A stretch of DNA of 64,000 nt, taken from contig NZ_JHXK01000025.1 of assembly GCF_000621745.1 (NCBI RefSeq), forward strand, positions 32,208 through 96,207, given 5' to 3'. Made by a program: the position numbers and the translations under genes. This document shows positions 7,951 to 15,788 of the stretch, piece by piece; within the stretch, counting starts at the first letter, position 1, and every line of letters begins with the position of its first letter. This DNA is from Clostridium beijerinckii HUN142 (GTDB lineage Bacteria > Bacillota > Clostridia > Clostridiales > Clostridiaceae). The notes under the pieces were generated by a model, which was not told the origin of the DNA, ran no database searches, and was given only the letters and a program-made list of their open reading frames with translations.

Positions 7951-8508
7951 ATGGAAATAATTCAGAATATAGATAATAATATTTTAGAATTTATACAAAT
8001 ATACATGAGGAATTCTGTTTTAGATAAACTAATGCCAGTAATAACTACTCTTGGCAGCAAATTGACTATATGGACGTTGATTGCTTTAATATTTATAATA
8101 GGAAAAAAATATAGAAAGTATGGTGTTATGATTATATGCTCTTTGATATTGTGTTTTATTGTAGGAAATTTAGGATTAAAACCTCTAGTGGCTAGAACCC
8201 GTCCTTTTAATGCTGAACCAATATTAAATATGCTTCTTATAAAGCTACCAACAGATTTTTCTTTTCCTTCAGGTCATACTATGTGTTCATTTGCACCAGC
8301 AATTATAATTAATTACATGAATAAAAGAGCTGGAATATTTGCATTGACTCTAAGCGCATTAATTGGATTTTCAAGACTATATTTGTATGTCCATTATCCA
8401 TCAGATGTTTTTGTAGGAATGGTTATTGGAATTTTAATAGGTAATTTAGTTATTGTAGTATTTAATAATATTGAAACTATAAAGCTAAAATTACTTAATA
8501 GAGATTGA
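7951..8508 (+). CDS. PAP2-family membrane phosphatase
   Basis: 185 residues with about five membrane helices and the three PAP2 signatures: KPLVARTRP (near 75-84), FPSGHT (near 108) and SRLYLYVHYPSDV (near 142), supplying the catalytic Arg, His and Asp on the outer face of the membrane. The size and architecture fit BcrC-type undecaprenyl-pyrophosphate phosphatases, which recycle the wall lipid carrier, but lipid phosphate phosphatases look the same. RBS GAAAGGGAATTG before ATG 7951. Monocistronic. Confidence 0.85.
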   Translation: MEIIQNIDNNILEFIQIYMRNSVLDKLMPVITTLGSKLTIWTLIALIFIIGKKYRKYGVMIICSLILCFIVGNLGLKPLVARTRPFNAEPILNMLLIKLPTDFSFPSGHTMCSFAPAIIINYMNKRAGIFALTLSALIGFSRLYLYVHYPSDVFVGMVIGILIGNLVIVVFNNIETIKLKLLNRD

Positions 8509-8681
8509 TTAAAAAAATTTATGCGGTTTTACTCTATTTAATAATTTTTAAAATAATCTCTCATATTAATAAATTATTATTTTGAAAATTAGAGATATAC
8601 ATTATAATAATTATGTGGAAGATTATTATAAAATCCAATTAGTGAAAAGGATATTTTGGCTTATTACAAAGGGGGAAGAAT

Positions 8682-9041
8682 GTGAGTTGGGATTGTGCGG
8701 TATGGCACTGCAATAGTGTTAAAAGCAAAGAGGATGCAGCAAATTTATATAAAAGATTATGCGAAGGAGATACTTCATTAATTGGCCCTACACAAAAAAT
8801 ACAAGATTTCTATGAAGAATTAACAGCTAATCATCCTGAAGTTGATGATATAAGTGAAGAAGAAATTGGCGATTTAGATTTATGTCCATGGAGTGTAACT
8901 TTTGATAAATCAGAAGGACATATTATCATGTCTTGTGTACTTGATAAGGCTGATTATGTAAGCGATTTAGTGAGAGAATTAGCTCAAAAGCATGAACTAT
9001 CTTTTTATGAACCTCAAAATACAATTTTTATTTATAAATAA
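8682..9041 (+). CDS. Uncharacterised 119-residue protein
   Basis: GTG start at 8682 with AAAGGGGGAA 5-6 bases upstream. The N-terminus (MSWDCAVWHCN) and an acidic middle (EVDDISEEEIGDLDLCPWSV) are distinctive; three Cys, no signal peptide, no membrane helix. The pattern of short beta strands and helices with a conserved-looking Trp-rich start resembles small cytosolic proteins sometimes found among immunity or stress families, but I do not recognise it. Confidence 0.7.
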   Translation: MSWDCAVWHCNSVKSKEDAANLYKRLCEGDTSLIGPTQKIQDFYEELTANHPEVDDISEEEIGDLDLCPWSVTFDKSEGHIIMSCVLDKADYVSDLVRELAQKHELSFYEPQNTIFIYK

Positions 9042-9107
9042 GAGTACATAAAATAATAATCTTTGCTGTTTGTGGTTAAATGTGGTAATATAGAAAGGTG
9101 GTTTTTA

Positions 9108-9138
9108 ATTATATTTAAATTTCACATTTAAATATAAT
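9108..9138. promoter_or_regulatory. Perfect inverted repeat before the 9181 gene
   Basis: 13-bp arms 9108-9120 and 9126-9138, 5-base loop, all A/T, no T-tract after it. Could be an operator or leader hairpin. Confidence 0.4.
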
Positions 9139-9180
9139 GGGAGATGAGAAAAATAAATAGGGGAGGACATTAAATATTAT

Positions 9181-9810
9181 ATGGTCAAGGTAAAATATTC
9201 TGCTGTATATACTGATAATTTTGGGTGCGAGCAGGCAGAACTATACTTTCTAAAAGGAGGACTTCAATTTAGAGTAAGAGATTGCGTCTTTTATGATGAT
9301 CATTTTGATTTCGATTTTTATACTAAGAATCCTAATGAGTATGGAAGACTTTTTCATTTAAAGGATGATGAATTAATAGAATATGTTATGGATGTAAGAA
9401 TTCCATTGATACTGACATATGATAATGAGGAATGTGTGAGAGAATCTATATTATGTATTAAGAGGCAGAGAAATTCTTATAATAATATGCTTTCACTTAA
9501 TTTAGGCGGAAAATCTTATACGGTTGAAGGACTTAATTTACAAGAATTATTATATAAAATGAAGAGAAAATTGCCTAAAGAATATGCTATGGAATGTGAT
9601 TTTTCATGTATGCTTGGGGCGTATTCTATTGAAAACAATAAAGAAAATGATTTTTATTATTTTAGAAATCTTGAAGAAAAAAGTGAAAGTGCTTCTAGCA
9701 AAGGGGTTTGCCTAGAATCATCTGATTTTAGAAATAAAGATGCTTTTGATGGACTTAAAAAGTATCCAATCACTTATATATTCAATGAATATTGCTTGAG
9801 TAAAATTTAA
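9181..9810 (+). CDS. Uncharacterised 209-residue protein
   Basis: A soluble, acidic protein with no signal peptide. Notable segments are DDHFDFDFYTKNPNEYGRLF, split as DDHFDFDFY and NPNEYGRLF, then LNLGGKSYTVEGLNLQELLY and a Cys-containing DFSCMLGAYS. I do not assign a family. The ATG at 9181 is about 14 bases from GGGGAGGA, longer than usual, so translation may begin slightly upstream at a non-ATG codon. It ends before a shared terminator and is convergent with aspA. Confidence 0.7.
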   Translation: MVKVKYSAVYTDNFGCEQAELYFLKGGLQFRVRDCVFYDDHFDFDFYTKNPNEYGRLFHLKDDELIEYVMDVRIPLILTYDNEECVRESILCIKRQRNSYNNMLSLNLGGKSYTVEGLNLQELLYKMKRKLPKEYAMECDFSCMLGAYSIENNKENDFYYFRNLEEKSESASSKGVCLESSDFRNKDAFDGLKKYPITYIFNEYCLSKI

Positions 9811-9840
9811 TCATTTATATTTATATATAATAATATAAAA

Positions 9841-9877
9841 AAAGAGATGGCGCATACAAAATGTGCGATCTCTTTTT
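9841..9877. terminator. Bidirectional terminator
   Basis: AGAGATGGCGCAT pairs with ATGTGCGATCTCT; A-run on the left, T-run on the right, so it works for the plus-strand gene ending at 9810 and for aspA from the opposite side. Confidence 0.85.
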
Positions 9878-9956
9878 GGTTAATACCACGATTTATAAGA
9901 TCATGTTCATTAATAGTATAATCAGAATTTAAAAAAATATTCCAAGAGTTAAAAAT

Positions 9957-11387
9957 TTATATTGCTTGATTTATTTTCTCTTTTGACTCTAGCGTTATTG
10001 AGGAATTCAATTGTGTCATTAAATTTGGGTCTAGAATTTGTTCTAATTCTTCAGAAGTTAATATTCCTTTAGCAAGAACAAGTTCCTTTATAGAAATTCC
10101 GGATTTCAATGATTCTTTTGCAATATCAGCAGAATTTTGGTATCCAATGTAAGGGCAAAGAGCTGTTACAATTCCAACACTATTGTCTAAAAGTTCTTTG
10201 CATCTTATTTCATTAGCAGTAATACCTAAAATACAATTATCAACTAAAGTAGCAGTAGCATTTTGAAGAGTTTCTAGTGATTCGAATAGTTTATAGAATA
10301 GAACAGGTTCAAAAGCATTAAGTTCTAATTGACCGGCTTCGGCTGACATTGTTATTGTTAAATCATTACCTATAATGTTAAAGGCAACTTGTGAGACTAC
10401 TTCTAAAATAACAGGGTTTACTTTGCCTGGCATTATAGAAGAACCATTCTGCATTGAAGGTAAGTTGATTTCGGCGAAACCTGTTTTGGGGCCACTTGAT
10501 AGTAATCTTAAATCATTTGCCATTTTAGACAAATTTACCGCACATGTTTTTAAAAGTCCTGAGATACTTACAAAACAGTCGAGATTTTGAGTTGCATCAA
10601 TTAAATCATTTGATTGAGCAACATTAAGACCACAAACTTTTCTTAAATTAGGAGTTATATTATGAAAATATTCAGGGCTTACATTTATTGAAGTACCAAT
10701 AGCTGTGCCCCCTATATTTAGAGTAAGCATATCTTTTTCTGCTTCTTTTAAGCGATCTATATCACGTTTTATCATTGATGCAAAAGCATTAAATGATTGA
10801 CCAAGTCTAATTGGAACTGCATCTTGAAGCTGAGTACGTCCCATCTTAATTATATTATTAAATTCCAGAGATTTTAATTTAAGAGTATTATATAAACGTT
10901 GGAGTTCTGCAATAGTTTTTGGAAGTATTTTTAGAATTGTGAGTTTTCCTGCTGTAGGAAATACATCATTAGTAGATTGAGCCATATTTACGTGATCATT
11001 TGGGTGTACAACATTATAGCTGCCTTTAATTTCTCCAAGTAATTCAATTGCGCGATTGGCTATAACTTCATTGGCGTTCATGTTAGCAGAAGTACCAGCA
11101 CCGCCCTGAATTGGATCTACTATAAATTCTTCATGTAATTTTCCGCAGATAATTTCATCACAAGCATTTATTATAGCATTGGCAATAGTTGAAGTTAAGA
11201 AATTTGCATCTCTATTTGTAATAGCAGCAGCTTTTTTTATTTCAGCAAGACTTATTATAAATTCCTTATTTAATTTTCTTTGGGTGATAGGAAAATTGTT
11301 TTTTGCTCTTAATGATTGAATACCGTAATAAGCGCTGGCTGGTACCTCCATATTTCCTATTGAGTCAGATTCCATACGTGTTTTCAT
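9957..11387 (-). CDS. aspA: Aspartate ammonia-lyase
   Basis: 476 residues when begun at the second ATG, which has GGGGAATT upstream and gives the family-like start MKTRMESDSIGNMEVP; the ATG 21 bases earlier has no ribosome site. Fumarase/aspartase signature GSSIMPGKVNPV is present, as are GGAGTSANMNANEVIANRA and NDHVNMAQSTNDVFP that form the active site. The lysine-containing signature and general length favour aspartase (L-aspartate to fumarate plus ammonia) over class II fumarase. Transcribed alone; an Lrp-type regulator starts about 890 bases away in the opposite direction. Confidence 0.88.
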   Translation of the reverse strand: MKTRMESDSIGNMEVPASAYYGIQSLRAKNNFPITQRKLNKEFIISLAEIKKAAAITNRDANFLTSTIANAIINACDEIICGKLHEEFIVDPIQGGAGTSANMNANEVIANRAIELLGEIKGSYNVVHPNDHVNMAQSTNDVFPTAGKLTILKILPKTIAELQRLYNTLKLKSLEFNNIIKMGRTQLQDAVPIRLGQSFNAFASMIKRDIDRLKEAEKDMLTLNIGGTAIGTSINVSPEYFHNITPNLRKVCGLNVAQSNDLIDATQNLDCFVSISGLLKTCAVNLSKMANDLRLLSSGPKTGFAEINLPSMQNGSSIMPGKVNPVILEVVSQVAFNIIGNDLTITMSAEAGQLELNAFEPVLFYKLFESLETLQNATATLVDNCILGITANEIRCKELLDNSVGIVTALCPYIGYQNSADIAKESLKSGISIKELVLAKGILTSEELEQILDPNLMTQLNSSITLESKEKINQAI

Positions 11388-12036
11388 TTTAAAATTCCCC
11401 GCTTTCATAATTTAAATCATTTAAAATATTTAGACTAATACATTACTTAAAATAATTTCTAATAACAAAAGATAAATTTATAATTAAGATATATTTATCA
11501 TTATTTTTTATTAATCTCTATGACTGAAGATTATCACGCTTTAAAATCAATGTAAATATTAGAAGCGAAATTGTGAATAAAAGCTAAAAATGAGTATAAT
11601 ATACTTAAATAAAATTATATGATATATAAAAATGCTTAATTTTATTAAGTTTGAAATTTTGAACAAAATACGAATATAAGTCTTGAATTATATATGAAAA
11701 TTCGTAATGCTATCAAAGTTTGAGATAATATTTCACTTAATGATAAGAAATAATGTATAGAAACAATGAAATATTATAAAGGGTTAGTATAAATAAGGAA
11801 AAAATTGAAGTATATGAGTGAAGTGACAATCGATATTATAAGATAAAGTTAATTTTTTAAATCAAAAACTCAAAAAGTACTTGTAAATTTCTGATAACCA
11901 CTTTAAAATATAAATAGAACAAATAGGCAATTTAAATAAGTATGCACTAAGGACAGAGTGTTGGAAATTTAATAAGAGAGCGCAAAGGGGCGTATCAATA
12001 ATCGGAAATTATTAGGATTATTTGATATGTTTTTTT
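11388..12036. other. Long AT-rich intergenic region with an orphan terminator
   Basis: The gap between aspA and the Lrp gene holds no convincing ORF. At 11993-12036 a terminator-like hairpin (TATCAA/TTGATA plus TAATC/GATTA, then seven T) points along the plus strand although no plus-strand gene lies before it for kilobases. An unannotated transcript could therefore end here. Confidence 0.5.
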
Positions 12037-12225
12037 ATTCTTTAAGAAATTATAATTAAGTTAAATCTGTGGACAGTTTATATAACAGGTTATTTAAGTA
12101 GGACTAAAAAGAATCGAAAGAATAAAAATAAATCTATTCGCCTGCCAAGTTTTTCTCACATTCGTTCGAAAAGGCAGATGCGTGAAAAAATCTCCGGCTC
12201 CACAGTCGCCTGAGATTTTGTTCTT
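12034..12225 (+). repeat. Terminator-abutting repeat, copy 3 (long form)
   Basis: Begins in the T-tract of the orphan terminator (TTATTCTTTAAGAAATTATA, AAGTTAAATCTGTGGAC) and ends with hairpin AAAATCTC/GAGATTTT around CCACAGTCGCC, followed by GTTCTT. A middle helix (CTGCC/GGCAG, about 12143-12177) is aligned with a diverged counterpart in copy 2. About 50 bases later the Lrp gene starts, so the element supplies the region just upstream of it. Confidence 0.6.
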
Positions 12226-12275
12226 CTCTAATTTTGCTATTATAATTAATTCATAAGGAGATAGAGGTATAATAT

Positions 12276-12728
12276 ATGGACAAGATTGATTTTAAAATTA
12301 TTGAACTTTTACAAAAAAATGCAAGGTATCCACTAAAGCATTTAGCAGAGGAAGTATTTTTATCAACCCCAGCAGTATCAGCACGTATTGAAAAATTGGA
12401 ACAAGCAGGTGTAATTACAGGATATTCTGCACATGTTGCCCCATTAAAGTTAGGATATAATATTAAGGCATTTATTAATTTGGAAATGACTCCTAAACAA
12501 AAAACTGAATTTTATCCTTTCATATCAAATTGCCCAAATGTACTTGAGTGTAATTGTGTAACGGGTAAGTATTCGATGTTAATAAAGGTTGCTTATCACA
12601 CAACTTTAGAATTGGATGCTTTTATTGGAGAATTACAAAAGTTTGGAAATACAGAAACTCAAATAGTTTTCTCTACAGCAGTTGAACATAGGGGAATAGA
12701 TGTAACATCAGAAATTGGTGATAAATAG
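12276..12728 (+). CDS. Lrp/AsnC family transcriptional regulator
   Basis: 150 residues: N-terminal winged HTH (about 1-60, KIIELLQKNARYPLKHLAEE and LSTPAVSARIEKLEQAGVI) and a C-terminal RAM ligand/oligomerisation domain (ITGYSAHVAPLKLGYN onward). Such proteins bind amino acids and control their metabolism. The nearest candidate target is aspA, transcribed divergently 0.9 kb away, but distance makes this uncertain. RBS AAGGAGATAGAGG precedes ATG 12276. Followed by a strong terminator. Confidence 0.85.
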   Translation: MDKIDFKIIELLQKNARYPLKHLAEEVFLSTPAVSARIEKLEQAGVITGYSAHVAPLKLGYNIKAFINLEMTPKQKTEFYPFISNCPNVLECNCVTGKYSMLIKVAYHTTLELDAFIGELQKFGNTETQIVFSTAVEHRGIDVTSEIGDK

Positions 12729-12743
12729 ACTTAAGAAGGCAAG

Positions 12744-12793
12744 AAAACTGTTCTAAATATAAACGCAATTTATATTTAGAACAGTTTTTATAA
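12744..12793 (+). terminator. Terminator after the Lrp gene
   Basis: Perfect 20-bp stem (12744-12763 with 12769-12788), 5-base loop, ending in T. Confidence 0.88.
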
Positions 12794-12924
12794 TTACAAC
12801 ATAAAATATAGAATAATCTGGAGAGTTATATCATAGAAATATAATAGTATAAATATATGTCAAGGAAAGTTTCAATAAGAGATTAATTTGGAGTTATATA
12901 TATGTATAGTTGGAGGGGAATATT

Positions 12925-13155
12925 GTGAGTGAATATGAAGAAAAGTTAAACGAAAATAAGAATATAATATTGAGAAACATTGAGCAAGGTAAAAAATCGG
13001 GTGTTAATAAAATCTCAGCCGTCTTTGCCATAAGTAAGCGAGATGAGCTGAGAAAAAACATGGTTACAGATTTGGCTACATGGCTGATTACTGATGGATA
13101 TAAAGTTTCTCTTAAAGAAGGAGAGCTTGAGATATTAACTATTGAGTGGGAATAG
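12925..13155 (+). CDS. Small uncharacterised protein (76 residues)
   Basis: GTG start at 12925 with GGAGGGG 6-7 bases upstream. The product is basic at the centre and acidic at both ends (SEYEEKLNENKNIILRNI, QGKKSGVNKISAVFA, KRDELRKNMVTDLATWLI). No membrane segment or signal peptide. Mixed alpha/beta, with a C-terminal strand ELEILTIEWE. Family not recognised. A weak hairpin (AACCCTC/GAGGGTT) follows at about 13175-13193. Confidence 0.65.
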   Translation: MSEYEEKLNENKNIILRNIEQGKKSGVNKISAVFAISKRDELRKNMVTDLATWLITDGYKVSLKEGELEILTIEWE

Positions 13156-13365
13156 AAACAAAAGTGCATACTAACCCTCCCAATAAGAGGGTTTACATAT
13201 ATGCTGTATGAAAAATATATTATAAACGCATTAACATAAATCATCAAGTCCATTCATAACAAATAAATTTAAAAGACACTAAGATATCAGCAATATTTTA
13301 AATATCTAGAACAGTAAAAAAATAAATTAATATGGTATTTTCCATTACTTAATATCAAGTAATTA

Positions 13366-13391
13366 AGCACCTAGAGGTTTAGGTGCTTTTT
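13366..13391 (+). terminator. Intrinsic terminator with no clear upstream gene
   Basis: AGCACCTA/TAGGTGCT with 6-base loop and T5. The nearest plus-strand gene ends 210 bases earlier. Confidence 0.75.
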
Positions 13392-13430
13392 GTTATTCTC
13401 TAGGAAATTATAAAGATTTAATGCAAAAAT
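13392..13430 (+). repeat. Terminator-abutting repeat, copy 4 (short form)
   Basis: TTATTCTCTAGGAAATTATA directly after the terminator T-tract, then sequence unlike the other copies. The remaining gap to 13628 is AT-rich and shows no gene. Confidence 0.5.
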
Positions 13431-13628
13431 ATTGTTGTTTTATAGTCATATTTGTACGTTTAGAGTAAAAGGTATTTTTAAAGTTTGAATATTATGATAA
13501 CATTTACAATATAAGGAATGAAATGTTTATAAAATTAAATACTTAATTTAAATTTTTTCTTTAGAATTTGCTACACAAATTTTAACAACTTAATTGTATT
13601 CTATAAAATATTAAAGGGGATGAGGTGC

Positions 13629-13802
13629 ATGGGGAATATAATTAAAATAAACATATATTATGCAGAATTTACAAGAAAAAATAAGGACAAATTAAGATTA
13701 GAAACAGTGGAAAAGTCCATTTTAAAGTATGATAAATGGATAAAGGATACAAATAGAAAAGATAATATAGAAACTTATGAGGAATTTTTACGAGTTCAAT
13801 AA
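13629..13802 (+). CDS. Small uncharacterised protein (57 residues)
   Basis: ATG 13629 lies 9 bases after AAAGGGG; the ATG at 13620 abuts that ribosome site and is unlikely. The product starts MGNIIKINIYYAEFTRKNKD and is charged and probably helical after that. No recognisable domain. It ends just before the hairpin at 13804, which either terminates it or leads a second tiny gene. Confidence 0.5.
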   Translation: MGNIIKINIYYAEFTRKNKDKLRLETVEKSILKYDKWIKDTNRKDNIETYEEFLRVQ

Positions 13803-13803
13803 G

Positions 13804-13858
13804 AATGCTAGAGGAGAGTAAGTTATATGAATAGTGCTTGCCATCCTCTAGCATTTTT
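13804..13858 (+). promoter_or_regulatory. 12-bp hairpin that closes over a ribosome site and ends in T5
   Basis: AATGCTAGAGGA (13804-13815) is the perfect complement of 13844-13855, with a 28-base loop and T-tract after. The loop is long for a terminator. The left arm contains the GAGGA of a possible ribosome site and the loop holds the ATG at 13827. It may be a terminator of the 13629 gene, a translation lock on the next ORF, or both. Confidence 0.55.
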
Positions 13859-13928
13859 GGTGTTAATTTGTTTATTATATTCAGTTAATACGCATAGAAA
13901 ACAAAATAGAATTAGTTTTGTTATATAA
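13827..13928 (+). CDS. Candidate 33-residue single-helix membrane peptide
   Basis: ATG 13827 follows GAGGAGAG with an 8-base spacing. The peptide begins MNSACHP, has a hydrophobic stretch LAFLVLICLLY and a basic tail (THRKQNR). Size, one helix and positive end resemble type I toxin or small membrane peptides, and the ribosome site is inside a stable stem, as is common for those. No antisense RNA gene is demonstrated. Could equally be a chance ORF over a terminator. Confidence 0.3.
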   Translation: MNSACHPLAFLVLICLLYSVNTHRKQNRISFVI

Positions 13929-14279
13929 AGTAACTAGTTGAGCTATAGAGACTATATTCATTACTAGTGCTTAGTTAATTGGACAATTTTCTACAGATGT
14001 AGATACTTTAAATATAAGAAAGATATCTAAAGTACGAAAAGAAAAATGAAAGTATTAGAATGGCAAATAAAAGATATAGACATAAGTATTAGAAATTTTC
14101 ATAAATATATTAATGTGGATACATATAAACATAGGGTAGGATATCCGAAATAATTTACAAGTTCAATAATCATAGTCGTGTTGAAGTTGAGATGAAAAGA
14201 TGGGTTATAAAACTAGAAAAAAGGAAATTTAATATAACCTTTATAAAATTAATAATCTAAAATAAGGGAGAGGTTTGAA
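13929..14279. other. Intergenic region, nothing firm
   Basis: AT-rich. A 35-codon frame at 14046-14153 has no convincing ribosome site. I see no repeat, terminator or promoter worth calling. Confidence 0.5.
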
Positions 14280-14510
14280 ATGGTTAAAGATGAGCTTAAA
14301 GATTTAGTAAAAGAGTATAATGATGAAAGTTGTTCATGGTGCAAGAACGAATCGAACTGTTTTTATAAGAGAAAGGCAATGGAAGCTACTAGAGAAGCCA
14401 TAAAAGAAATTATGATCTGCACATCTGCTTATTGTAGTGGAAAAGTTAATTGTGATTATTATAAAAAGGACGATGAGAAATACAATCTGTATAATGTTGA
14501 AGGCTGTTAG
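14280..14510 (+). CDS. Small Cys-rich protein (76 residues)
   Basis: ATG 14280 with GGGAGAGG upstream. Six Cys, several in paired spacing (SCSWCKNESNC, then CTSAYC, NC), and a C-terminal GC. The N-terminal Cys cluster followed by a helix could bind zinc or an iron-sulfur cluster, or form disulfides. No signal peptide. Not assigned to a family. Followed by a terminator. Confidence 0.65.
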   Translation: MVKDELKDLVKEYNDESCSWCKNESNCFYKRKAMEATREAIKEIMICTSAYCSGKVNCDYYKKDDEKYNLYNVEGC

Positions 14511-14531
14511 AAATAACGGATAATTTGATGT

Positions 14532-14563
14532 AAGGTGCTACGTTTTATTGTAGTACCTTTTTA
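14532..14563 (+). terminator. Intrinsic terminator
   Basis: AAGGTGCTAC/GTAGTACCTT with one wobble pair, 8-base loop, then T5. Confidence 0.85.
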
Positions 14564-14723
14564 ATTAAATAGAAGTAAAGCGATGGAGTTATTTGATGCC
14601 AATATTAAATAAATTAGAAGAAAATATATACTAGTTAGGAATATAATTAAATGTTGGTCATATACATTTATATTGTCTGATAATATTATAGGACTAATAT
14701 ATGGATGCGTTATGGAGGGCAAT

Positions 14724-14909
14724 ATGAAATTTGACTATAATTTACTAATTTTACTACTAATTAATTTCTTTTTGTTATTCATAGTTATAGGTGTAGCTCT
14801 TAAGGTAGTTAGAGGTTATAAAGCACATATAGACAGGAATAAAAAAATTGAACAGAAATTTGATGAAATATTGAATGAGTTTATAATAAAAACATTAAGT
14901 AATAAATGA
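14724..14909 (+). CDS. Small single-pass membrane protein (61 residues)
   Basis: ATG 14724 has GGAGGGC 5 bases upstream; longer versions lack a ribosome site. One long hydrophobic helix (about residues 6-28, LLILLLINFFLLFIVIGVAL) then a basic and amphipathic C-terminal tail. Function unknown; size is typical of sporulation or envelope-associated microproteins. It lies just before an SASP gene. Confidence 0.6.
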   Translation: MKFDYNLLILLLINFFLLFIVIGVALKVVRGYKAHIDRNKKIEQKFDEILNEFIIKTLSNK

Positions 14910-15111
14910 AATATTAATAAGAATGTCGCTGTTTTAAGAAAAAATATATCAATGAATAACATATAAGTAAAGCTACTAAGAGACATGTACTAATATTAGC
15001 TAATACAAGCTATCAATACTACTTTTGTTAATATTTTTATAGATTATATTTTGTGCTATTGGTTAATATATTACTGCCAAACAAAATTAAAATAAAAGGA
15101 GGTAGATTCAA

Positions 15112-15318
15112 ATGGCATCAAATAATAGTGGAAGAAACAGAACATTAGTACCTGAAGCAAAGCAAGGTTTAAACAGATTAAAAACTGAGGTTGCATCAGA
15201 AATTGGGCTACAAAACTACGAGAGCATCGATAAAGGGAACCTATCTTCAAGACAAAATGGTAGCGTTGGTGGAGAAATGGTAAAAAGAATGATAGAAAGC
15301 TACGAACAAGGGTTATAA
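15112..15318 (+). CDS. Alpha/beta-type small acid-soluble spore protein
   Basis: 68 residues with the family signature. The GPR protease recognition segment TEVASEIG and the C-terminal GxVGGxMVKxMIE pattern (GSVGGEMVKRMIESYEQ) are intact. These proteins coat DNA in the forespore, change it towards an A-like form and protect it from UV and heat; GPR degrades them at germination. RBS AAAGGAGG before ATG 15112. Expression by the forespore sigma factor SigG is expected for the family. Monocistronic with terminator. This gene is the main direct sign that the host sporulates. Confidence 0.95.
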   Translation: MASNNSGRNRTLVPEAKQGLNRLKTEVASEIGLQNYESIDKGNLSSRQNGSVGGEMVKRMIESYEQGL

Positions 15319-15331
15319 AAAATAACTATAT

Positions 15332-15366
15332 AAAAAGGCATTCATAGAAATATGAATGCCTTTTTT
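15332..15366 (+). terminator. Terminator after SASP gene
   Basis: Perfect 15-bp stem (15332-15346 with 15351-15365), 4-base loop, T-tract. Confidence 0.9.
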
Positions 15367-15481
15367 AATATAAAGTATATTTTCTGTTAACTCTTAAAAA
15401 ATAATTTCCTCTTTTTTATATAACTGGTTATATATTTTGTTTGATTATATATATTTAATTATATATAGAGGAGGGAGATTT

Positions 15482-15712
15482 ATGTTAGATGGTAAAAAAG
15501 AGATATTAACAATGTTTAAAAATAAAAATGATGGTTTGACGTTTGAAGAAATACACACTAATAAGAAATTTCAACCAGAGGTATATTTCAAAAATGGAAG
15601 CCTAACTAAAATAAATATTTTTTTAGTTGGAGCACTAAATCAAATGGTGAATAGCGGCATAATAGTTTGGAGACAAGGAAAGTATTACTTAAAAGAAAAC
15701 GATATAGTTTAA
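15482..15712 (+). CDS. Small uncharacterised protein, possible winged-helix fold (76 residues)
   Basis: ATG 15482 with GAGGAGGGAG 4-5 bases upstream. The arrangement of a helix (GKKEILTMFKN), a second helix (TFEEIHTNKKF), a third (INIFLVGALNQMVNSGII) and a beta hairpin (VWRQGKYYLKEN) resembles a winged-helix domain, but no family is assigned. Separated from the convergent glycosyltransferase by a bidirectional terminator. Confidence 0.6.
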   Translation: MLDGKKEILTMFKNKNDGLTFEEIHTNKKFQPEVYFKNGSLTKINIFLVGALNQMVNSGIIVWRQGKYYLKENDIV

Positions 15713-15724
15713 TTTTATAATGAA

Positions 15725-15771
15725 AAATAAGCGAAGAAAATTAGATAATATTACATTTTCTTTGCTTATTT
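15725..15771. terminator. Bidirectional terminator
   Basis: 16-bp stem (15725-15740 with 15756-15771) with one wobble pair, between the convergent 15482 gene and the glycosyltransferase. Confidence 0.85.
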
Positions 15772-15788
15772 ACTGTTTATGATCAAGA

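Noticed and set aside
9957..11387. Class II fumarase instead of aspartase
   Set aside because: The GSSIMPGKVNPV signature is shared, but the N-terminal pattern and overall look favour aspartase; not fully excluded without alignment.
12894..13253. Long minus-strand frame opposite the small gene at 12925
   Set aside because: Shadow of the plus-strand gene, which has a strong ribosome site; the minus frame has none.
14046..14153. 35-codon frame starting MKVLEWQIKD
   Set aside because: No ribosome site and no neighbours or composition to support it; could be a decayed fragment but cannot be shown.
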